Origin: JSC-12 sp033764965
GTDB lineage: Bacteria > Cyanobacteriota > Cyanobacteriia > Leptolyngbyales > Leptolyngbyaceae
NCBI GenBank assembly: GCA_033764965.1
Contig: JANRIN010000285.1
Location: forward strand, 9,954-73,953
DNA: 64,000 nucleotides
Reading direction: 5' to 3'
Shown: in pieces, positions 17,532 to 26,323 of the stretch
Layout: each line of letters starts with the position of its first letter
Numbering within the stretch: the stretch's first letter is position 1
Notes under the pieces: model-generated
Database searches by the model: none
Told to the model about the DNA's origin: nothing
The model's input: only the letters and a program-made list of their open reading frames with translations
Program-made: the position numbers and the translations under genes

Positions 17532-18404
17532 ATGAAGTTTTGGGCAGTGTTGCTTGGTGTATGGGTGTTGTGTTGTCCCCCTCATGCCAGCGCCTCAAAC
17601 TCGATCGCCAGCCGAATTTATAACCTGAAGACGGAACAGAACCAGGAGATCGGTGAGGTGATGCAGCGTCTGGCTCAGGCGAATGTGGTTTACCTGGCAG
17701 AAACCCACGATCGACCGCAGGATCACCAAACACAGCTAGAAATTTTGCGATCGCTGCACCACCGTCGTCCACTCCTCATCGGCATGGAGATGTTTCAACG
17801 TCCGTTTCAGTGGGCGTTGAATCAATACTTGGCGGGGCAAATGACAGAAGCAGAACTGGTACGCCTCACGGAGTATCAACGGCGCTGGGGGTATGACTGG
17901 GAGATGTACGCCCCCATTTTGCGATTTGCTCGCGAAAATCAGGTGCCTGTCATTGCTTTGAATACCCCTAGTGAAGTCACTCGCAAGGTTGCCCGCGTTG
18001 GTTTAGACCAGTTGACGCTGGCAGAACGCCAATGGATTCCACCCAAATCAACCGTTCTGGCGAAACCAGATGCCTATCGCCAACGAATCCGCCAGATTTA
18101 TGATGAGATACACCAGGGGAAAGGCAACAGCGCCAGTTTTGAGCGTTTTTTCCAGGCTCAGGTGCTTTGGGATGAGACGATGGCGCATCAAATCGAGATC
18201 GTATTGCAGCGATCGCCTCAGTCACTCGTTGTGGTGCTGGCAGGGCAGGGGCATATCTTGTATGGAGATGGCATTCCCGATCGAGTTCAGCGACGCACGG
18301 CTGCCAGAATTCCGGGGTTGAAACAAGCGACTGTGATCTTAAATCCGTCTACCGATATTCCATCAGAGCCAGGGGTGGCGGATTATTTCTGGTATTCGCC
18401 TTAG
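17532..18404 (+). CDS. ChaN family (haem-binding/Tiki-like) secreted protein
   Basis: With ATG 17532 as start, the protein has 290 residues and a clear signal peptide (MKFWAVLLGVWVLCC, processed near HASASN); GTG 17514 would add six polar residues. The mature part is a ChaN domain: VVYLAETHDRPQDHQ near the N-terminus, the IGMEMFQRPFQWALNQYL segment, and VVVLAGQGHILYGDGIP near the C-terminus. The GEHD-like ETHD and the AGxGH motifs hold the conserved acid and His residues of the fold. ChaN of Campylobacter binds haem; whether that holds here is inference. The Cys-Cys in the signal region is not a classical lipobox. Its last four bases overlap the convergent pgsA gene. Confidence 0.85.
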   Translation: MKFWAVLLGVWVLCCPPHASASNSIASRIYNLKTEQNQEIGEVMQRLAQANVVYLAETHDRPQDHQTQLEILRSLHHRRPLLIGMEMFQRPFQWALNQYLAGQMTEAELVRLTEYQRRWGYDWEMYAPILRFARENQVPVIALNTPSEVTRKVARVGLDQLTLAERQWIPPKSTVLAKPDAYRQRIRQIYDEIHQGKGNSASFERFFQAQVLWDETMAHQIEIVLQRSPQSLVVVLAGQGHILYGDGIPDRVQRRTAARIPGLKQATVILNPSTDIPSEPGVADYFWYSP

Positions 18405-18937
18405 GCAGAACTGACTTGAGGTGAAGCTGGGCGCAGGTAGAGCCAGCCTGAAATTAGGGTGAGGGCCACGGAAAACCAAAAAACAGCGAGTGCCCAGCCC
18501 TCCAACTGTTGCGGCAGAGGTGCCATTAGCAGGGCGATCGCCGCAATTTGGGAGACTGTTTTCAATTTGCCCCAGAGGTTGGCACCACTGATATTGGCTT
18601 GTCCTTGCAAACCTGGGTTCACGCGCCATCCGGCGATCGTCAATTCCCGCGCCAAGATTAAAAACACGCCCCAGGCAGGCAAGGCTCCGATTTCCACCAA
18701 CGCCAGCAAGGGTGCCAACACCAACAGCTTATCCACCAGGGGATCTAGAAATTTTCCTAACTCGGTCACCTGGTTCAAGCGGCGGGCCAGGTATCCATCC
18801 ACCCAATCTGTTCCAGCCGCGACTAAGAAAATAGCCACAACAGCCCAGCGCATTGAGGTAGAAGCATCGTGCAATCCATATAAGATGGGCGGAATTGCCA
18901 GCAGGCGGGAAACAGTGACCCAGGTTGGTAGATTCAT
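18401..18937 (-). CDS. pgsA: CDP-diacylglycerol-glycerol-3-phosphate 3-phosphatidyltransferase
   Basis: A 178-residue inner-membrane enzyme that makes phosphatidylglycerol phosphate, the committed step to phosphatidylglycerol, an essential thylakoid lipid. The CDP-alcohol phosphotransferase motif D-G-x2-A-R-x8-G-x3-D-x3-D is complete at about 43-67 (DGYLARRLNQVTELGKFLDPLVDK). About five membrane helices are visible. ATG 18937 gives the normal N-terminus MNLPTWVTVSRLLAIP; an extension to 18982 is rejected because it adds unlike residues. It overlaps the ChaN gene tail to tail by four bases. Confidence 0.95.
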   Translation of the reverse strand: MNLPTWVTVSRLLAIPPILYGLHDASTSMRWAVVAIFLVAAGTDWVDGYLARRLNQVTELGKFLDPLVDKLLVLAPLLALVEIGALPAWGVFLILARELTIAGWRVNPGLQGQANISGANLWGKLKTVSQIAAIALLMAPLPQQLEGWALAVFWFSVALTLISGWLYLRPASPQVSSA

Positions 18938-18991
18938 AACAGTCTGCGATCGCTCTTTGAGTACAATACATCGCCAAACCAAAATGAAATA

Positions 18992-19017
18992 GGGACAAGT
19001 CTTTTAGACTTATCCCC
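18992..19017 (-). terminator. Possible terminator after the sugar transferase gene
   Basis: An inverted repeat GGGACAAGTC/GACTTATCCCC with one mismatch and a short T-rich loop. On the minus strand it lies 66 bases past the sugar-transferase stop and is followed by TATTTCATTTT. It would separate that gene from pgsA. Confidence 0.5.
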
Positions 19018-19082
19018 ATGAACCTCGCACAAAAACTTCAATTTTCAGATTGATTTGGATTGAGAATACAGAATTAAGACAA

Positions 19083-19805
19083 CTAACAAGCACCTTTCTT
19101 CAGTAGTACCACTTGAATCGTCTTAACGATCAGCTTCAAATCATACCAGACTGACCACTTTTTCTGATAAGCCACATCTAAAGCCACGATATCCTCAAAG
19201 TCCAGCACCGAGGAGCGCCCGTTTGCCTGCCATTCTCCAGTGATCCCAGGTTTCACATTCAACCGTTGCCAATGATGTCGCTGGTAGCCTAGAACCTCTT
19301 CGACAGTCGGTGGACGAGTTCCAACCAGGCTCATGTCACCCTTCAACACATTCCAGAATTGGGGCAACTCATCCAGGCTGGTTTTGCGTAGGAACCGTCC
19401 AACTCTAGTAATTCTGGGATCATTGCGATTTTTGAAAATGCCACCCTTCGCCTCGTTGTAGACCAGATGCTTGAGCTGATCGGCATTGGCAACCATCGAA
19501 CGAAACTTCCAGATGCGGAAGGTTTTGCCCCGATAGCCACAACGGATTTGGCTATAGAACAAGGGACCGGGATTATCAAACTGGGTCGCGATCGCGATCG
19601 GCACCACAACCACAGCCGTAATCGCGAGACCAACTAGAGCACCAATAACATCAATCAAGCGCTTGACAAAGCTTTTAACAGACGGATGCCTCCCATTTTC
19701 GTAGGGGGAACCGGGCGCAAGTGGTGCCAGAGTTGAATAGGGCGTGTACCTTTCTGAACCTAAAAACAACGATTCGACTGGTGAGGATTTGGAACTGATA
19801 ACCAC
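19083..19805 (-). CDS. Bacterial sugar transferase (undecaprenyl-phosphate glycosylphosphotransferase, WcaJ/HepC-like)
   Basis: This enzyme puts the first sugar-1-phosphate on undecaprenyl phosphate to start exopolysaccharide or sheath synthesis at the inner membrane. The conserved parts are one membrane hairpin (VIGALVGLAITAVVVVPIAI), then PGPLFYSQIRCGYRGKTFRIWKFRSM, the RVGRFLRKTSLDELPQFWNVL segment, the catalytic VGTRPP and KPGITGEWQ. The N-terminal CoA-binding-like half of long WcaJ proteins is missing, as in HepC-type short forms. The start is uncertain: no ATG precedes the conserved region. GTG 19805 gives 240 residues; the frame is open to a TTG at 19931. It lies next to an SGNH-like and an amidase gene on the same strand, suggesting an envelope cluster. 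Confidence 0.88.
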   Translation of the reverse strand: MVISSKSSPVESLFLGSERYTPYSTLAPLAPGSPYENGRHPSVKSFVKRLIDVIGALVGLAITAVVVVPIAIATQFDNPGPLFYSQIRCGYRGKTFRIWKFRSMVANADQLKHLVYNEAKGGIFKNRNDPRITRVGRFLRKTSLDELPQFWNVLKGDMSLVGTRPPTVEEVLGYQRHHWQRLNVKPGITGEWQANGRSSVLDFEDIVALDVAYQKKWSVWYDLKLIVKTIQVVLLKKGAC

Positions 19806-19971
19806 GATGAATAGCCCTGTTAGATAGGAATGAACCTCAACACCAACATACGTAAATTCCCTGAAAAAACAAAGAGAAAACTTTACCGTTTGCGTAATCT
19901 TTGAACTGCTATCGGGAATTGTGAAGATCAAGTATTTTTCTGGGGTTATCTTGATATCTAAGATTTAAGTG

Positions 19972-21288
19972 CTAAATGTTACCCTGAAAAACTCGTACGG
20001 TCAGGTAAGACTCCCTAAGAGGGTGGATTTTAAGAGGGTGGATTGAAATTGTGGAGTGATTTTGGCTTTGGCGCTGGGGTAGGAGTGAGAGCCGCAAACG
20101 CCCAAATTCCCGACCTAGCTCCTGAGCCACAGCAACCGCTCCGAGGCGATTGAGATGACTAGGATCCGCAAAGTAAGAATTTTGACTCAGGGAAGATACA
20201 GTAGAGAGATCAATAAAAGTAAAGCGCCTGGTTTGAGATACCCACTGCATCCGTCTACGAAACTCGTCTTCATACGTGCTTCTTGTGTAGTCACGGTAGG
20301 TAGCTGTTAGAGGCAGGTTGACGAAGACCAGAGGAATTTTGTGCCGATTGGCAAATTGGGAAACGTTGTCGAGGGCTTTTGCCTGGGTGCCAGTTAGGGC
20401 AAAGTTACGATAGTCCGCATCAAAGCTGCCAGAGACTTTGGGATAGCGCTGAAAATATTGATTGGGATTAAATCGATCGCTGACCGTTTGAAATCCAAGG
20501 TCTAGAGCATTCGCGGCAGATTGAGGCTTCAAGGAACTTTGATGCACAACCAGTTTGATGGGCTGTTTACAAGGGGTCGCTTGCGATCGCGACGCTGATC
20601 CAGACTTTGGTACGTCTGATGTTCTGTTCACTTGAGGGGTTTGCTGGGGAGCAATTTGCACTGGCAACAGATCCATGCATAGTTGACCAACTTTCAGACC
20701 GGTGGACGTTTTGGCGAGGGGGCGCTTTCCCGCCAACAGTTGCCGATTCCCTTCTGATGTCCGAATTTTGTTGAAGGTGTGGTCAATTCGACCACTGTTA
20801 AATGCCCGCGAACCATCTGCCCAAACTAGCAAGCGAGGCAGTTGGTCAGGGGGCAGCAGACGGTGCAGTAGCCAATCGACCACCTGAGCCGTTGCCCCAT
20901 TGATGCCGAAGTTAAAGACGCTAACCCCAGAGTAGCCTTGCTGTTCCAGGGTCTGCTTCAGCACCAGCGGATCAACTCCCTGCAAAGCTCTGGAGCTGCC
21001 CAGAATCAAGACATCAGGCACTCCATTTTGTTCAATGTAGGTGATGTATCGCTGAAGTTGGCGATCGAGTTGTTGGCTATTGAAGCTGGGAAAGGGTGCA
21101 GGCACTGCCGGGACCTCTGGTTTAGGAAAGAATCCTGGTTGTGGCTGAGGTTGCCCAGGTGCCAGCTTAATTTCTACAACGACATCTTTAGGAGCAGGCG
21201 TTATAGCCTGAACAACCATTTGCCGATTGAACAAAGAGGCTAGACCTAAAAAGAATGTGGCGATCGCTGCAACAGTAACCGATCTCAT
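19972..21288 (-). CDS. DUF1574/SGNH-hydrolase-like envelope protein
   Basis: A 438-residue protein from ATG 21288, starting with a signal anchor (about 5-25). The body has the block pattern of SGNH-fold enzymes: LILGSSRALQGVDP (block I, Ser in GSSR), NFGINGATAQ (block II/III) and a late D-x2-H, ADPSHLNRLGA. Proteins of this kind in cyanobacteria (DUF1574) are thought to modify exported polysaccharide by esterification, like AlgJ/AlgX, but the reaction here is unknown. The C-terminal tail repeats IHPL (from a TTAAGAGGGTGGATT duplication at about 20012-20043). It is upstream of the sugar transferase on the same strand, with an intervening gap of about 160 bases, so a shared role in exopolysaccharide is plausible. 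Confidence 0.7.
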   Translation of the reverse strand: MRSVTVAAIATFFLGLASLFNRQMVVQAITPAPKDVVVEIKLAPGQPQPQPGFFPKPEVPAVPAPFPSFNSQQLDRQLQRYITYIEQNGVPDVLILGSSRALQGVDPLVLKQTLEQQGYSGVSVFNFGINGATAQVVDWLLHRLLPPDQLPRLLVWADGSRAFNSGRIDHTFNKIRTSEGNRQLLAGKRPLAKTSTGLKVGQLCMDLLPVQIAPQQTPQVNRTSDVPKSGSASRSQATPCKQPIKLVVHQSSLKPQSAANALDLGFQTVSDRFNPNQYFQRYPKVSGSFDADYRNFALTGTQAKALDNVSQFANRHKIPLVFVNLPLTATYRDYTRSTYEDEFRRRMQWVSQTRRFTFIDLSTVSSLSQNSYFADPSHLNRLGAVAVAQELGREFGRLRLSLLPQRQSQNHSTISIHPLKIHPLRESYLTVRVFQGNI

Positions 21289-21404
21289 AGCGAGATTGAA
21301 GCTCAACTGAGATTAAGTCAAACACATCGCTTTTTAGAAAAGCAACTGAGCGCGACACATTTTGATTTTCTGTAGGGCGGATCTTTGTAAGTATGTAAGA
21401 GGCA

Positions 21405-22442
21405 TTACTTTGACCTGACAGCCTGTTTCCTTGCTGTCACAGCAGGACGCTTTGACTGAAGCGCTTCTGGGGGCACCGTACAACGCAACGGGATCTCATC
21501 GGTTTTGGTGTAAGTCTGAAGCAATTGGAAGAAGCGGGAAAAACTAAAACTGCGAGGATCCATGCGGGACTCGGAGCGATCGACTGCCTTATGGGTCGTA
21601 ATGCGATTATCGGCGACTGCTGTTTTTGCCACTAACCAGGCAAGAGACTGATACTGAGCCTCAGTATAGCCGCTGTGACGTGCAGCATTATTGATGCCAT
21701 CTCCTGGCGTTTCCAGGGAAACGTGATAAGCGAAATTATTGACTGATGCTGGAAAACGAGCGTGGGTTTTAACTGCCTCAGAACCTTGATCCCCGTTAAA
21801 TACAGAATTGCCAGCCCCGTAAGCTCGTTTGTCTGGGGGCACCAGGTAAATAATGGCTCCATCTCGCCGAATTAACGTGTGGTAGCTCGCCTGGTCTTCA
21901 TCACGGGGATGGGGCGTGCGGAAAAAGTTCAAGGTGCTGCTAACAGAGGCAACGGTTTCGTGCAACACCACAATCGGTTGCTGATTAGCAGGCTTACCAT
22001 TCACGTCTCGCAAAAAGCGATCGCCATAGTTTGTAGGATGAATCAGCGCAATCAGTTCCTGAGGCGTGTAGGCTGGCGTTGGGCGCTGCTTTGTGGCGCT
22101 TGCCTTACCCAGATCAACGCTTGTTTTGCTCAAGTCAGTTGGTTGCAGCCGCCGAAACCGCTCCAGGGTGATGGGCGCATTGGCGATCGACGTTTGAGTT
22201 CGTTGCATCGGTTTACTGCCAGATGAGCGGAGTGATTTCGACCCTGGCTGAATCGCGCAATCCGTAGGTAAAGCTTGATCTGGGATCGCTCGCTCCAACT
22301 GCTGTTGCTGGGCAACCTTGGGAGTAGGCAAACGGGGAGATTCAAACTCGTTCCGCTGTGCCCGCCCAGAATTGACCGCAACCGTTAGCGTGATCAGGCA
22401 GAGCGCACACAGGGCAATGGCGGTAAGCAGTTTTCGCTTCAT
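21405..22442 (-). CDS. N-acetylmuramoyl-L-alanine amidase (Amidase_2)
   Basis: A 345-residue secreted zinc amidase that cuts the bond between muramic acid and the peptide stem of peptidoglycan. ATG 22442 gives a signal peptide (MKRKLLTAIALCALCLITLTV). After a Gln/Pro/Ser linker the Amidase_2 domain runs from about 135 to 315: IVVLHETVA supplies the first zinc His, YHTLIRRDGAIIYLVPP is the family core, FAYHVSLE follows, and THKAVDRSESRMDPRSF carries the late His and the conserved Asp-Pro. The residues spaced for zinc and catalysis are visible, so activity is expected. It starts the envelope block on the minus strand and faces the BMP operon across a 419-base gap. Confidence 0.9.
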   Translation of the reverse strand: MKRKLLTAIALCALCLITLTVAVNSGRAQRNEFESPRLPTPKVAQQQQLERAIPDQALPTDCAIQPGSKSLRSSGSKPMQRTQTSIANAPITLERFRRLQPTDLSKTSVDLGKASATKQRPTPAYTPQELIALIHPTNYGDRFLRDVNGKPANQQPIVVLHETVASVSSTLNFFRTPHPRDEDQASYHTLIRRDGAIIYLVPPDKRAYGAGNSVFNGDQGSEAVKTHARFPASVNNFAYHVSLETPGDGINNAARHSGYTEAQYQSLAWLVAKTAVADNRITTHKAVDRSESRMDPRSFSFSRFFQLLQTYTKTDEIPLRCTVPPEALQSKRPAVTARKQAVRSK

Positions 22443-22861
22443 GCTACTCAACAATCATCAACAATCACACAACTCGAAAAGCGATCGCAAGGCACTAAAC
22501 CAGTCTTACTCGTATCTGTTAAGTAACGCAAACAAAAAGTTAATCAATGCTTATTTGATCGAAATCCCAATGGGCATTGCTACAAAGCGAGATGCTTCCT
22601 TGCCACACACGATAGCCTTAAACTTGAAAAATGCACCGCTTCGCTGTTTGTTAATTTTTTGTTACTGCATTAAGTAATTTTTTGTTACTGCATTAATGTT
22701 CGATGTAATACATTTAATCCATTATTTTTCCCATAACCTGTCAAACATCTGTGACTTTCTAATGTTGACGTAGCCTCAAATGAAGCTGCTCCATGCGACA
22801 CGTTCTCTTCACAGCATGGTTCATTCACAGTTCCGTTACCTTTGTGTTTAGGAGACCTCAA
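22443..22861. other. 419-base divergent promoter region (amidase / BMP operon)
   Basis: No gene is evident. The region holds AT-rich DNA, a perfect 22-bp tandem repeat (22652-22696), and a TAATAC box (22706-22711) that could be a -10 element for the BMP operon. A GTA-N9-TAC arrangement (22674-22688), spanning the junction and the second repeat copy, resembles the NtcA site GTA-N8-TAC but has an extra base. The leader continues to a clear Shine-Dalgarno (TTAGGAGACC) before GTG 22862. Confidence 0.55.
22652..22696. repeat. Two perfect tandem copies of a 22-bp AT-rich sequence
   Basis: Copies at 22652-22673 and 22675-22696 are identical (TAATTTTTTGTTACTGCATT followed by AA) and separated by one base. 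They lie about 170 bases upstream of the start of the BMP-type ABC operon, in the region expected for its promoter. Confidence 0.9.
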
Positions 22862-24046
22862 GTGAGTACTGATCGGCGTATTTATGTTCCCAGACGGCAA
22901 ATTATTCGTGGGATTTTAGCAACAGCAGCCTTTGCAGCTACAACGAAACTGTCTGGTTGCGCGTCAGGTGGAGAACCTGGAACAACATCAGATTCTCAAG
23001 CTGGTTCATCGGGAGAACCGCTGACGATCGGGTTTATTTACGTTGGCGCTAAGGATGACTACGGATGGAACCAGGCTCATGCGCTGGGAGCCGAGGAAAT
23101 CAAGAAGTTGCCTGGGATCAATCTAATTGAGCAAGCCAGCGTCCCTGAGACCAAAGAGGTTCAGGAAGTGATGCGAAGCATGATTGAGCAAGATGGAGCT
23201 AAGTTCATCTTTCCAACCTCGTTTGGCTACTTCAATCCCCACATTGTTGAAATGGCGAAACAGTTTCCTGAAGTGCAGTTTTTCCACTGTTCGACCCTGT
23301 GGGAAGAGGGAATGCCCACCAACATTGGTAACTACTATGCCGATACAGACGAAGGGCAATTCGTCGCTGGGCGGGTGGCTGCTCAAACATCCAAGAGCGG
23401 TAAGTTGGGATTTGTAGCAGCAAAGCCAGTCACTCCAGTTCTCAGGAACATTAATGGCTTCATCCTGGGCGCACGCAGCGTCAAGCCAGACATCAAGATG
23501 CAGGTGATCTTTACCGGAGACTGGAGCGTTCCGGTGAAGGAAGCAGAAGCCACGAACTCTCTGGCAGATCAGGGGATTGATGTGATCGGGGTACACGTTG
23601 ATAGCCCCAAAGTCGTGATTGAAACTGCTGAGAAACGCGGCATCTTTTCTTCTGGCTACCACGCGGATCAATCCTCTCTGGCTCCCAAAGGCTATCTCAC
23701 GGGAACAACCTACTATTGGGGACAGATTTACAAGGAATATGTGGAGATGTTTAAGGCGGGCAAGAAACTCACTGACGGTGGCATTCCCCGCAAGACGATC
23801 GGTAGCTTGAAGGAAAACTATGTGCGGTTGGCTCCCTTTGGTCCGGCGGTGGCGGATGCCACTAAGACAGATGCTGATGAGGCCAAAGCCAAAATCATTG
23901 ACGGGTCGTTAGCTGTTTATACCGGAGAAATCAAAGACAATACCGGTAAAGTGCAAATTCCGAAGGGCACTGCTTACAAATTGACCGACCCAGCGTTAGG
24001 AAAGATCGATTGGTTGGCAAATGGCGTTATTGGCAGTGTGAGCTAA
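22862..24046 (+). CDS. BMP family ABC transporter substrate-binding lipoprotein
   Basis: A 394-residue periplasmic binding protein of the Bmp/PnrA family, which binds nucleosides, purines or related small N-heterocycles for an ABC importer. Start GTG 22862 follows TTAGGAGACC. A signal sequence with two arginines (RRQIIRG) ends in the lipobox LSGC, Cys33, so it is a lipoprotein. The mature domain starts LTIGFIYVGAKDDYGWNQAH, with the family segment FPTSFGY and the PVTPVLRNINGFILGAR hinge. The frame is open upstream to 22793, but that extension contains the Shine-Dalgarno. The TAA is immediately followed by the ATG of the permease. The ligand cannot be read from sequence; the cysteine hydrolase at the operon end suggests an amide or ureide. 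Confidence 0.93.
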   Translation: MSTDRRIYVPRRQIIRGILATAAFAATTKLSGCASGGEPGTTSDSQAGSSGEPLTIGFIYVGAKDDYGWNQAHALGAEEIKKLPGINLIEQASVPETKEVQEVMRSMIEQDGAKFIFPTSFGYFNPHIVEMAKQFPEVQFFHCSTLWEEGMPTNIGNYYADTDEGQFVAGRVAAQTSKSGKLGFVAAKPVTPVLRNINGFILGARSVKPDIKMQVIFTGDWSVPVKEAEATNSLADQGIDVIGVHVDSPKVVIETAEKRGIFSSGYHADQSSLAPKGYLTGTTYYWGQIYKEYVEMFKAGKKLTDGGIPRKTIGSLKENYVRLAPFGPAVADATKTDADEAKAKIIDGSLAVYTGEIKDNTGKVQIPKGTAYKLTDPALGKIDWLANGVIGSVS

Positions 24047-25189
24047 ATGATAAGTTCTACAAATTGGCGTAAAACCGCAGAGGCGATCGCAATTCCCCTA
24101 GGAGCGCTGGCATTTTCGTTAGTTTTGTTTGGTCTCTTTTGTGCTCTTTGTGGAAAGAACCCCTTTGCCGTGTATAGCTTGATTTTTCGGTCGGCTTTTG
24201 GCAGTTGGCGGGCTTTCCAGGGGACTTTGCTGCGGGCGGCTCCCCTGATGCTCACGGCTCTTTGTACCGCTCTTCCGGCACGTTTAGGGCTGATGATTAT
24301 CGGCAACGAGGGCGCGTTGGTGATGGGGGGCTTGGCAGCGGTCATGGCGGGATTGTTACTCTCCTTTGGCAGCGTTACCCCCACAGCGGCACAACTGCAA
24401 CAGGTGAGCGGCATTCCTTCTGGTTTAGTTTTGTTGGGGATGGCGCTGGCAGGCATGGCGGCGGGGGGACTTTGGATCGCAATCGTGGGCATACTCCGCC
24501 ACTACAGAGCCGTGAATGAAACCATTAGCAGCCTGCTGATGAACTACATCGCGATCGCCTTTATGAATCAACTGGTGGGCGGGCCCATTAAGGATCCTTC
24601 CGAGACCATCAAAGCTTCCAGTTTTGCCTTACCAGAGGTGAGCCGCTTGACCAGTTTGCCAGCGACTCGCATTCATTACGGCTTGCTGTACGGCATTATC
24701 GTCTGCGTCATTGCGTATATTTTGCTCCAGCGCACCACCTTTGGTTTCGCCGCCCGAACCGCTGGGGGCAATGTGAGAGCCGCCCGCATTGCCGGATTAC
24801 CCGTAGGCAAGCTAACGATCATCATCTGTTTCCTGGCTGGCTCCTGTGCTGGTTTGGCGGGAATGGCAGAAGTCGCAGCGGTGCACGGGCGGGTGAATGA
24901 GTCACTGGTTGCAGGCTATGGCTACACCGGCATCCTGGTGGCATTCGTAGCACGGTATAACCCGATCGCCTGTACGATCGTCGCTATTCTCTTAGGCGGC
25001 ATCATCTCCAGTGGAGGTGCGTTGCAACGCAGCTTGGGGATGCCCGATGCTACAGTCCTGGTGTTTCAAGGGTTAGTCTTCCTGGTGATTCTGTACAGCG
25101 ATTCCCTCTACGGTCGTTTCAAGATTTTCAAGGAAACGGCTCCTACCGCCTCTCCACCTCCATCAACGTCCACCACCGTTCCTGTTTAG
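24047..25189 (+). CDS. BMP-type ABC transporter permease 1
   Basis: A 380-residue integral membrane permease of the branched-chain/ribose (BPD_transp_2) type. About eight to ten hydrophobic helices are visible. Characteristic parts are LTALCTALPARLGLMIIGNEGALVMGG (about 76-102), NETISSLLMNYIAIAF (about 161-176) and AARTAGGNVRAARIAGLP (about 234-251), the coupling-helix region that touches the ATPase. The C-terminus is a Pro/Ser/Thr tail. It begins on the base after the stop of the binding-protein gene, so translation is coupled. With the second permease it forms a heterodimeric channel. Confidence 0.93.
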   Translation: MISSTNWRKTAEAIAIPLGALAFSLVLFGLFCALCGKNPFAVYSLIFRSAFGSWRAFQGTLLRAAPLMLTALCTALPARLGLMIIGNEGALVMGGLAAVMAGLLLSFGSVTPTAAQLQQVSGIPSGLVLLGMALAGMAAGGLWIAIVGILRHYRAVNETISSLLMNYIAIAFMNQLVGGPIKDPSETIKASSFALPEVSRLTSLPATRIHYGLLYGIIVCVIAYILLQRTTFGFAARTAGGNVRAARIAGLPVGKLTIIICFLAGSCAGLAGMAEVAAVHGRVNESLVAGYGYTGILVAFVARYNPIACTIVAILLGGIISSGGALQRSLGMPDATVLVFQGLVFLVILYSDSLYGRFKIFKETAPTASPPPSTSTTVPV

Positions 25190-25266
25190 GGGCATGATGT
25201 GGCGGACGAAGGGATTTGAGCAGGCTTATTTCAATTTGCAGTCGTGTTGAGAGGATAATTCAGTTT

Positions 25267-26226
25267 ATGGCAGCGGAAACACTGGGTTGGTGGGGCGTTC
25301 CTCTGGGAATTTTGGCAGGCACCCTGCGGGGTAGCGCCCCCTTTCTATTCGTTAGCTTGGGCGAATGTTTGACCGAGAAAAGCGGCAAGATCAACTTGGG
25401 GCTTGAGGGCACGTTGCTCATGGGAGCGATGAGTGCCTATGGCATCTCTTATCTGGGCGTAGAGAAGTGGGGCATGAGTCCTGCGGCTTCCCCCTGGTTG
25501 GGAGTGCTGGTGGCTGGGATTGCAGGGATGGCGCTGGGCTTTATTCATGCGTGGCTTTCTCAGCAGCCCAAGGTGAATGATATTGCGGTTGGCATTGCCA
25601 TGATTATTTTTGGTAGCGGCGTTGCCTTCTTTTTAGGTAAGCCGTTCATTCAACCCCAGGCACCCTTGCTGCCATCGATCGAGCTAGGTTCCTGGATCAG
25701 CAAGGTTCCTGCCATCCAGTCAGCCTTGCAAATTAGCCCCCTTTTCATCCTGGGTGTGATTTTGGCTCCGGTGATGAGCTGGTTCTTCAAGTCCACGCGC
25801 CCCGGTTTGTTTGTGCGAGCGGTGGGAGATAGCCCCGATGCTGCTCTGGCAATGGGGGTTTCCATCAAGAAAGTGAGAATGCTCTGTATCATTGCAGGCA
25901 GTTTCCTGGCTGGCATTGGGGGAGCTTATCTATCTCTGGTTTACCCCGGAAGCTGGTCAGAGCGGATCTCCAGTGGACAGGGATTGATGGCGGTGGCTCT
26001 GGTGATCTTCGCCCGCTGGAATCCGGTTCAGTGTTTGTGGGCATCCCTTTTCTTTGGGGGAGCGCAGTCGATCGGTCCCGCTCTCCAATCTGTAGGTTTT
26101 GACCAGGGGTATTACCTGTTCAACGCGGCACCCTACATCCTCACCCTGCTGATTATGGTCATCACCTGCTCTCCCAAGAAGACTCTCTCTGGAGCCCCAG
26201 GAGCGTTAGGAACAATTAGTGGGTAA
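25267..26226 (+). CDS. BMP-type ABC transporter permease 2
   Basis: A 319-residue membrane permease with the same fold as the upstream gene. The family segments are GSAPFLFVSLGECLTEKSGKINLGLEG (about 25-50), KVNDIAVGIAMIIFG (about 104-118) and VRAVGDSPDAALAMGVS (about 185-201), the ATPase-contact region. ATG 25267 is preferred: GAGAGGAT lies about 12 bases upstream. An upstream TTG start at 25216 would add an unconserved charged segment. It follows permease 1 by 77 bases and completes the membrane part of the importer. Confidence 0.92.
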   Translation: MAAETLGWWGVPLGILAGTLRGSAPFLFVSLGECLTEKSGKINLGLEGTLLMGAMSAYGISYLGVEKWGMSPAASPWLGVLVAGIAGMALGFIHAWLSQQPKVNDIAVGIAMIIFGSGVAFFLGKPFIQPQAPLLPSIELGSWISKVPAIQSALQISPLFILGVILAPVMSWFFKSTRPGLFVRAVGDSPDAALAMGVSIKKVRMLCIIAGSFLAGIGGAYLSLVYPGSWSERISSGQGLMAVALVIFARWNPVQCLWASLFFGGAQSIGPALQSVGFDQGYYLFNAAPYILTLLIMVITCSPKKTLSGAPGALGTISG

Positions 26227-26323
26227 ACTTTCTTAATTACGGTGAATTCGATCGCTGCTTTTTCTGATTTCGGTTTTGCGTTTCTTGACTCGGCTTTACT
26301 TCCCATTCTCCTTAGGAGGCACC

